This document shows, piece by piece, positions 1-5,569 of a stretch of 19,943 nucleotides of DNA (positions within the stretch are counted from its first letter, which is position 1; each line of letters opens with the position of its first letter). Origin of the DNA: JARKQH01 sp964631605 (GTDB taxonomy: Bacteria > Verrucomicrobiota > Verrucomicrobiia > Limisphaerales > UBA8199). The notes below the pieces were generated by a model, which ran no database searches, was not told the DNA's origin, and saw only the letters and a program-made list of their open reading frames with translations. The stretch lies in assembly GCA_964631605.1 (NCBI GenBank), contig CAZVYG010000090.1, positions 1 to 19,943 on the forward strand, written 5' to 3'. The translations under genes were made by a program, and so were the position numbers.

Positions 1-2
1 CG

Positions 3-530
3 CTGGTCGAGCTGCGGAAGTCCGTGGGGATGGTGTTCCAACGGCCCAATCCGCTGCCGATCTCGGTGTACGAGAATGTCGTTTTTGGCCTGCGCATTCA
101 CAGCGAGCGCGCCCAGCTCACACGCTCGCTGCTGGATGAGGCGGTGGAAACGTCGCTGCGCGAAGTCGGGTTGTGGAACGACCTGAAGGACCGGCTGCAC
201 AGCCGGGCCACCGGCTTGCAGCTCGAGCAGCAGCAGAAGCTTTGCATCGCCCGACTCCTGCCGCTCAAGCCTCGCGTCATTCTCATGGACGAGCCGTGCT
301 CCGCGCTGGACGTTGAAGGCACCCGCGCCATCGAGGAACTTATGTTCGGCCTCAAAGGCCGCTACACCATCCTCATTGTCACTCACAACATGGCCCAGGC
401 CCGCCGTGCCAGCGACGAGTGCATCTTCATGTTGCTCGGCGAAATGGTCGAGCACAGCCGAACCGAAAAACTCTTCCTCAACCCGGCCGACTCGCGGACG
501 GCCGAATACATCGAGGGCCGTTACGGCTGA
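3..530 (+). CDS. pstB: PstB-like phosphate ABC transporter ATP-binding protein (5' end missing)
   Basis: This is the C-terminal 175 residues of an ABC ATPase; the reading frame is open through the left edge, so the start and Walker A lie outside the window. The visible part begins near the Q-loop (VFQRPNPLPISVYENV, close to the PstB pattern with FPMSIYENV) and includes Walker B (ILMDEPCSALD), the H-loop (IVTHNMAQARRASD) and the usual PstB ending with an EYIEGRYG-like tail. PstB is the cytoplasmic ATPase of the high-affinity PstSCAB phosphate importer. The ABC signature is odd: where PstB normally has LSGGQQQR this protein reads LQLEQQQK, so the two glycines are missing while QQQ and the following LCIAR are kept. 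The rest of the pst operon should lie to the left. It converges on the minus-strand gene ending at 554. The family call is firm; whether it is the main transport ATPase or a variant paralogue is open. Confidence 0.85.
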   Translation: MVELRKSVGMVFQRPNPLPISVYENVVFGLRIHSERAQLTRSLLDEAVETSLREVGLWNDLKDRLHSRATGLQLEQQQKLCIARLLPLKPRVILMDEPCSALDVEGTRAIEELMFGLKGRYTILIVTHNMAQARRASDECIFMLLGEMVEHSRTEKLFLNPADSRTAEYIEGRYG

Positions 531-553
531 TTCGGGACGTCCAAGCCAGCCCT

Positions 554-1198
554 TCAAGGAGAGGTGGTAATCGAGCCATCGGGGTGGAGCACCAACGGCG
601 GTCTTTGCCGCGGCGCCGCGGCGCCTGCCAGCGGCGTCATCTCGCGCGTTAAAGTCGCCGCCTGGGCGCGGAGCGCGGCGGGATCGTTCCATTTCTGGAG
701 CAGGGCTGCATGAGCGGATTCGGACAAGTTGAGTCGTTGGTTGAGCGCCGCCAGCTCGGCGCGTCTGGCCTCCAACTCCGAGTGGCTGACCTCAAGCTCG
801 CGTTTGAGAGCTTCAATCTGTCGTTCCAGCGTCGCACCCCGCTCGCGCGCTTCCTGGAATCGGGCCTGGAGGCCTCGCAGCTCGGCCTCGCGCCCGGCCA
901 CGGCCTGCCGCGCTGCGGCAACCTGTTCTTTTTGGTCCGCGAGGTCACGGGTTAAAGCATTGACACGGTTGCTGAGGGAGGTGAGATCTGCCATGAGCAG
1001 GCCCTGCTGCACCCGCAAGGTCTGAACGGCGGCCTCCTTTTCTTCCAATTGAGCCTTTGCCTGAACGAGTTGGTTTGAAACCGCCAGGCTCTCGGCGGCT
1101 TGGGCGGCCAGCGCTTTGCGCGCAGTGCGCGTGTTGGCGACGCATACCAGGGCGACGATTGCCAGGGCCAGGCTAACAAGGAGGGAAAGTGGTTTCAT
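554..1198 (-). CDS. Membrane-anchored coiled-coil protein, unknown function
   Basis: This is a 214-residue protein that I do not recognise as a named family. Residues 5-22 form one hydrophobic segment (LSLLVSLALAIVALVCVA), either an uncleaved anchor or a signal peptide. Residues about 30-180 are almost entirely Ala/Glu/Leu/Arg/Gln with heptad-like spacing, so a long alpha-helical coiled coil is expected. A short Pro-rich tail follows. It probably sits in the periplasm as a rod tethered to the inner membrane, by inference from topology only. It starts 33 nt after the stop of the lipoprotein gene on the same strand, so the two are probably cotranscribed and may act together at the envelope. No Shine-Dalgarno sequence is seen before the ATG. 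Confidence 0.7.
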   Translation of the reverse strand: MKPLSLLVSLALAIVALVCVANTRTARKALAAQAAESLAVSNQLVQAKAQLEEKEAAVQTLRVQQGLLMADLTSLSNRVNALTRDLADQKEQVAAARQAVAGREAELRGLQARFQEARERGATLERQIEALKRELEVSHSELEARRAELAALNQRLNLSESAHAALLQKWNDPAALRAQAATLTREMTPLAGAAAPRQRPPLVLHPDGSITTSP

Positions 1199-1231
1199 GA
1201 ACGGCTGAAAAACGGATGCAGGGGAGAGTTC

Positions 1232-2233
1232 TCAGGACTGTTTGTCTTTGGGCGAATTCAGTCGAACAGGCTCCTTTTCCTCGCCAAAGTTCGCCAGCAA
1301 AAACTCCCGGAAATGCTGCCGGCTGGTCCGGCTCAACCTGCGCTCGAGGGCGCCGTTGGCGCCCTTGATTCGCAGCTTGACCTCGTCCGCGTTGGCGATC
1401 CCGACCACGACCTCAGGCGGCACCTTGTAAAAAGTGGTGAGATAGCCACGCCGCGTGGCCCAGGCGGACTGCGGTTGGGTCGGGCTGAAGGAATGCCGTT
1501 CGCCATCCACCAGCACCACCAGCGATTCGCCGGGCTGCAGCGGAAAATCCGGCGGCGCCAGCTCGGTGTAAAGATAGTAGTCAAATACGGGCTGGCTCGG
1601 GGACTGCACCGAGATATTTGTGACCGCGTGGATCACCTGATTAGTCAGCGTGGTGACGACCAGATTTGTTTCCACCGTGATCGTCTGGTTGGTTCCGGTG
1701 GTCAGCGCCTGCTGATTCGTATTCACCGTGGCCTGACTGCTCAGTTGCGTCACCCGCTGGAAGGATTGGGAAACCACGCTCTGGTTGGGCGCAACCGCCA
1801 CGGACTCATTTCGAGCCGTGGACTCCGTAACGCCACTGGCACTGCTGTCCTGCGGTGGCGGCGCGGCAATCACCACCGGCACTTCCTCCGCGCCCTCGGC
1901 GCGTTTTTCGGGCGCCGGCGCTGCCGGGACAACCATCACATTGGTGTTGGAGACAAGCTGTTCGTTGCTGGAAGAGCTGATCGTCAGGTTGGTGATGGAA
2001 GTGACGACGTAATTGGTAACAAAACTCACCGTTTCGTTGGTGACGGGCTGAGGCCATCGGGTTTCCCGCATTGCGTTCAAGCAGACCAGCGTCCGCGTGA
2101 GCACATGTAACTTCACGTCGTTCCCGACCATCTTGTCCACCTGGACCTTCTCGAACTCGTCGTACCGCGACACTCGCGGAGCGGTGCATCCCGCCAGGGC
2201 GGCGACGCACAACAACGGCAGCAATTGTCTCAT
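1232..2233 (-). CDS. Asn/Thr-rich lipoprotein, unknown function
   Basis: This is a 333-residue predicted lipoprotein. From the ATG at 2233 the N-terminus is MRQLLPLLCVAALAGC, a short signal peptide ending in a lipobox (LAGC, lipidated Cys16). The frame extends upstream to a TTG at 2272, but that would bury the lipobox behind 13 residues, so the ATG is preferred. Residues about 60-215 are rich in Asn, Thr, Val and Ser, with repeated short TN-x-V/T strings (for example TNQTITVETN), which suggests an extended or beta-repeat stretch. The last 120 residues are less repetitive and look globular (YYLYTELAPPDFPLQPGE onward), followed by a basic and acidic tail. No domain is recognised. It is first in a likely two-gene unit with the coiled-coil protein. 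Confidence 0.7.
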   Translation of the reverse strand: MRQLLPLLCVAALAGCTAPRVSRYDEFEKVQVDKMVGNDVKLHVLTRTLVCLNAMRETRWPQPVTNETVSFVTNYVVTSITNLTISSSSNEQLVSNTNVMVVPAAPAPEKRAEGAEEVPVVIAAPPPQDSSASGVTESTARNESVAVAPNQSVVSQSFQRVTQLSSQATVNTNQQALTTGTNQTITVETNLVVTTLTNQVIHAVTNISVQSPSQPVFDYYLYTELAPPDFPLQPGESLVVLVDGERHSFSPTQPQSAWATRRGYLTTFYKVPPEVVVGIANADEVKLRIKGANGALERRLSRTSRQHFREFLLANFGEEKEPVRLNSPKDKQS

Positions 2234-2244
2234 AGTCGGCCCAT

Positions 2245-2303
2245 TGTTACATGGCGGGAATTGGAAAATCAAAGGGATGTAGCCTCGTCACCAAAATGTA
2301 ACA
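2245..2303. repeat. Pair of 8-bp inverted sites upstream of the lipoprotein gene
   Basis: TGTTACAT (2245-2252) and its reverse complement ATGTAACA (2296-2303) face each other across 43 bp, just upstream of the start at 2233. The position fits a paired operator or a looped promoter element, but eight bases is short and no regulator is identified. Confidence 0.3.
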
Positions 2304-2410
2304 TCGGATTTCGGCAAGGTCCGCGTCCGCCCCCGCCCCTGGCCTTGCCGCGTGCAGGCCGCCGGTTTCCCAAGCGTCTCCCCTGCAGACCGATAAACCA
2401 AAGCATTTTC

Positions 2411-2452
2411 TGACAAAATTAAGCGGGGAGCCCCCCGAGGGGGGGGCTCCCC
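2411..2452 (-). terminator. Rho-independent terminator closing the exbB-to-repeat-protein block
   Basis: A perfect 12-bp stem is formed by GGGGAGCCCCCC (2425-2436) and GGGGGGCTCCCC (2441-2452) with a 4-nt loop. Read on the minus strand it lies 30 nt past the stop codon of the gene ending at 2483 and is followed by a T-rich run (GCTTAATTTTGTC). The T tract is interrupted, but the stem is very stable. The remainder of the 2234-2482 gap holds the upstream region of the lipoprotein gene and nothing else I can support. Confidence 0.75.
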
Positions 2453-2482
2453 TTGCGCACTGGTTTTTGCCAAAACCGGCTC

Positions 2483-5452
2483 TTACTGGACAAGAACGCG
2501 GAAGTACTTCTCCGAGGTCCCGATCGGCAGGGTGTGAGTCAGTACACTGCCGGTCCCGGTCAGGGTGCTTTCATTGGTCCAAGCGGCGGCGGGCAGCCGG
2601 TCGGCCGACTCGAGCTGATAACTGAAGCCAGCCTGGGAGGGATGGCTGATTTCGATATTGCCGCCCGATTGGCGGATGGTCAGCAGCGGGGCGTCGGGGG
2701 TAGCCGCCGAGGCAACCACTTTTTCCGGAGTGATCTCGGTCACCACGGGCAGGAAGCCGAGCTGGTCCAGGGTGGTCCAGTTCTTCAGCCACAGATCGCG
2801 GTTCAGGGCGCCTTTGAAGCCCACGCGGCTGTAGAAGGCGTCATTCGGAAGGCGGCCTGTATTCAAGGCGGGGCTGCCGGGCTGGAGGCGCGGGTCCAGC
2901 GCCTGGTTGGTGCTCCGGCTGATGCTCACCAGCAGCGGGTTGACCGTGCTGTTGCTCCGGCTGGCGTCCGTGAACAACACCGTCGCATTGGCGCTGGCCA
3001 CCGTGTTAAACCCGTGCACAATGTTCTCCCGCAGGTCCAGCAACCCGGCCGTCAACATCGCCCCGCTGCGCGCATCCGAGATGTTGATCCCGATCGTTCC
3101 CGCATTGGATTGATTGAAATCCGTCAGGATGCTGTTATACACCCGCGGCGAAGAATACTCCCGAATCGTCAACCCATGATTCACCGTCGTCAAACCCGCC
3201 CCCGACCCCGCACCAATCCACGTCCCGTTATACACCTCGAAGGTCGCCAGCGGCGCGTTGCTCACCGCAATCCCGCTGGGCTCCCCGTTCCACTCGCCCC
3301 CGCTGTCCCGCTTCCCGTTCTCCTGGATCGCAAACCAAAACTGGTTCTTGCCCCGATACCCCTGGTCCGTGTCGAACGCATCATCATCATTAAACGCGCT
3401 CACCAGATACTTCGTGTTGACCGTCCCCCCGAAAAACTCGAAGCCGTCATCGGCAAACGCGTACACCTCCACGTGGTCAATGGTCGTGCCGCTGCCCACC
3501 GCCCCCAGCGACAGCCCGTTGAGCTCCTTGTTCTGCAAAAACTGAAAACCCCCATGCCGAATGGACACATACCGCAACACCCCCGAGTTGTCCGCATCAT
3601 CATTGCCCCCAAACCGATACACAAACTGCCCCCCAATCTGGTTGTCCGGCAGCCCTTCAAACACGTCATACTTCGGATTGGCCGCGTTGCCGTCCGCATT
3701 CGAGGCGGTGTTCAGCACCGCCTTGCCCATGAGCACCACCCCGCCCCACAACCCTCGCTGGTAGATGCCCAGATCATCCGGCACGCTGGTGTCGTCTATC
3801 TCCGCCGTGAAGATGATCGGCTGGGTCGGGGTGCCCACCGCGTTGATCTTCGCCCCCGCCGTGATAAACAACGCGCTGGTCGCCTCCCCCGTGCTCGGGT
3901 TGGCCAGCCCTTTGATCACCGTCCCGGACTCTATCGTCAAGGTCGCCGGCGCCAGCACGTGCACATACCCGTCCAGCAAATACACATTGGTCCGATACCA
4001 CGTGGTGTCCGACGGGATGTCCGCCACCACCGTCACCTCGTTGGTCGGCTCCGCCCGCAGGACCGAGGGCAGGAAACCCAGCGCGTCCAGGGTCGTCCAT
4101 CCCTTTAGCCACAGGGTGGATTCATCGAAGGCGCCTTTGAAGGCGACTTGCTCGTAAAAGCCGTCGTTGGGGGGGATGCGGGTGGTATTCAAGGCGGGGC
4201 TGCCGGGCTGGAGGCGCGGGTCCAGCGCCTGGTTGGTGCTCCGGCTGATGCTCACCAGCAGCGGGTTGACCGTGCTGTTGCTCCGGCTGGCGTCCGTGAA
4301 CAACACCGTCGCATTGGCGCTGGCCACCGTGTTAAACCCGTGCACAATGTTCTCCCGCAGGTCCAGCAACCCGGCCGTCAACATCGCCCCGCTGCGCGCA
4401 TCCGAGATGTTGATCCCGATCGTTCCCGCATTGGATTGATTGAAATCCGTCAGGATGCTGTTATACACCCGCGGCGAAGAATACTCCCGAATCGTCAACC
4501 CATGATTCACCGTCGTCAAACCCGCCCCCGACCCCGCACCAATCCACGTCCCGTTATACACCTCGAAGGTCGCCAGCGGCGCGTTGCTCACCGCAATCCC
4601 GCTGGGCTCCCCGTTCCACTCGCCCCCGCTGTCCCGCTTCCCGTTCTCCTGGATCGCAAACCAAAACTGGTTCTTGCCCCGATACCCCTGGTCCGTGTCG
4701 AACGCATCATCATCATTAAACGCGCTCACCAGATACTTCGTGTTGACCGTCCCCCCGAAAAACTCGAAGCCGTCATCGGCAAACGCGTACACCTCCACGT
4801 GGTCAATGGTCGTGCCGCTGCCCACCGCCCCCAGCGACAGCCCGTTGAGCTCCTTGTTCTGCAAAAACTGAAAACCCCCATGCCGAATGGACACATACCG
4901 CAACACCCCCGAGTTGTCCGCATCATCATTGCCCCCAAACCGATACACAAACTGCCCCCCAATCTGGTTGTCCGGCAGCCCTTCAAACACGTCATACTTC
5001 GGATTGGCCGCGTTGCCGTCCGCATTCGAGGCGGTGTTCAGCACCGCCTTGCCCATGAGCACCACCCCGCCCCACAACCCTCGCTGGTAGATGCCCAGAT
5101 CATCCGGCACGCTGGTGTCGTCTATCTCCGCCGTGAAGATGATCGGCTGGGTCGGGGTGCCCACCGCGTTGATCTTCGCCCCCGCCGTGATAAACAACGC
5201 GCTGGTCGCCTCCCCCGTGCTCGGGTTGGCCAGCCCTTTGATCACCGTCCCGGACTCTATCGTCAAGGTCGCCGGCGCCAGCACGTGCACATACCCGTCC
5301 AGCAAATACACATTGGTCCGATACCACGTGGTGTCCGACGGGATGTCCGCCACCACCGTCACCTCGTTGGTCGGCTCCGCCCGCAGGACCGAGGGCGCCC
5401 ACAGGGCGGCGAAGGCCAGGATTATTCCGCAGTAGATTAGTTTTCTTTTCAT
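2483..5452 (-). CDS. Secreted surface protein with a near-complete internal tandem duplication
   Basis: This is a 989-residue exported protein. The start at 5452 (MKRKLIYCG...) gives a clean signal peptide ending SVLRA; an in-frame ATG at 5479 adds nine residues before the basic region and is less likely. Two copies of one domain follow (about residues 20-423 and 461-865), each with its own short tail (423-461 and 865-903). Residues 904-989 form a different C-terminal module (ISHPSQAGFSYQLESADRL ... YFRVLVQ) of a kind common at the ends of exported Verrucomicrobia proteins. The domain carries motifs such as LTIESGTVIKG, NSGVLRYVSIRHGG and FNDDDAFDTDQG. I know this pattern from secreted beta-helix-like proteins, mostly of Bacteroidota, that accompany TonB-dependent receptors. 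The acidic NDDDAFD stretch could bind Ca2+ (inference). It lies 117 nt downstream of the receptor gene with its own putative Pho-type promoter. It is probably an outer-surface partner of the receptor; its ligand is unknown. Roughly 550 residues with a single copy would be a more natural size. Confidence 0.75.
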   Translation of the reverse strand: MKRKLIYCGIILAFAALWAPSVLRAEPTNEVTVVADIPSDTTWYRTNVYLLDGYVHVLAPATLTIESGTVIKGLANPSTGEATSALFITAGAKINAVGTPTQPIIFTAEIDDTSVPDDLGIYQRGLWGGVVLMGKAVLNTASNADGNAANPKYDVFEGLPDNQIGGQFVYRFGGNDDADNSGVLRYVSIRHGGFQFLQNKELNGLSLGAVGSGTTIDHVEVYAFADDGFEFFGGTVNTKYLVSAFNDDDAFDTDQGYRGKNQFWFAIQENGKRDSGGEWNGEPSGIAVSNAPLATFEVYNGTWIGAGSGAGLTTVNHGLTIREYSSPRVYNSILTDFNQSNAGTIGINISDARSGAMLTAGLLDLRENIVHGFNTVASANATVLFTDASRSNSTVNPLLVSISRSTNQALDPRLQPGSPALNTTRIPPNDGFYEQVAFKGAFDESTLWLKGWTTLDALGFLPSVLRAEPTNEVTVVADIPSDTTWYRTNVYLLDGYVHVLAPATLTIESGTVIKGLANPSTGEATSALFITAGAKINAVGTPTQPIIFTAEIDDTSVPDDLGIYQRGLWGGVVLMGKAVLNTASNADGNAANPKYDVFEGLPDNQIGGQFVYRFGGNDDADNSGVLRYVSIRHGGFQFLQNKELNGLSLGAVGSGTTIDHVEVYAFADDGFEFFGGTVNTKYLVSAFNDDDAFDTDQGYRGKNQFWFAIQENGKRDSGGEWNGEPSGIAVSNAPLATFEVYNGTWIGAGSGAGLTTVNHGLTIREYSSPRVYNSILTDFNQSNAGTIGINISDARSGAMLTAGLLDLRENIVHGFNTVASANATVLFTDASRSNSTVNPLLVSISRSTNQALDPRLQPGSPALNTGRLPNDAFYSRVGFKGALNRDLWLKNWTTLDQLGFLPVVTEITPEKVVASAATPDAPLLTIRQSGGNIEISHPSQAGFSYQLESADRLPAAAWTNESTLTGTGSVLTHTLPIGTSEKYFRVLVQ
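2859..4070. repeat. 1212-bp direct repeat, copy B (inside the secreted protein gene)
   Basis: This segment matches 4185-5396 base for base as far as I could read, at an offset of 1326 bp (442 codons, in frame). Identity breaks at 2858 versus 4184 (t/g) and at 4071 versus 5397 (a/g). It encodes the second protein domain, and its first residues, SVLRAEP, are the end of the signal peptide repeated inside the protein. Confidence 0.93.
4185..5396. repeat. 1212-bp direct repeat, copy A (inside the secreted protein gene)
   Basis: This is the upstream (N-terminal) copy of the repeat. It is separated from copy B by 114 bp (4071-4184) that encode a tail clearly homologous to, but about one third different from, the tail of copy B (2745-2858). 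Confidence 0.93.
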
Positions 5453-5509
5453 TGTATCGAGTCGTTTCTTTGGTTGCATGTTTAGTTGCCAGTAAAACCG
5501 AACGGTGTG

Positions 5510-5565
5510 ATTAAGGACCCCTTGCGTGAAGACTGTATGTCAGCCAGGTGACAAACAGGTAACGT
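5510..5565 (-). promoter_or_regulatory. Putative Pho box and promoter for the secreted repeat protein
   Basis: Read on the minus strand, four heptamers sit at an exact 11-bp period: ACGTTAC (5565-5559), TTGTCAC (5554-5548), CTGACAT (5543-5537) and TCTTCAC (5532-5526). Two of them are close to the PhoB heptamer CTGTCAT/C. Ten bases later lies CTTAAT (5515-5510), a 4/6 match to the -10 hexamer. In PhoB-type promoters the box replaces the -35 element at this distance. Transcription would begin near 5503, about 50 nt before the ATG. The 4-base spacers are not AT-rich as in E. coli, which lowers confidence. Confidence 0.5.
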
Positions 5566-5569
5566 TGAC

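Noticed and set aside
1100..2110. 336-codon plus-strand open frame opposite the lipoprotein gene
   Set aside because: The minus-strand frame has a proper lipobox and signal peptide; the plus frame is rich in His, Arg and Gly and has no start context.
2859..5396. Transposon or insertion sequence as the cause of the direct repeat
   Set aside because: The repeat is wholly in frame within one coding gene, and there are no transposase motifs, terminal inverted repeats or target-site duplications at its edges.
2453..5440. Long plus-strand open frames opposite the secreted repeat protein (551 and 430 codons)
   Set aside because: They are mirror frames of a GC-rich duplicated gene. Their predicted proteins are Arg/Pro/His-rich without any family motif, and the repeat simply duplicates the artefact.
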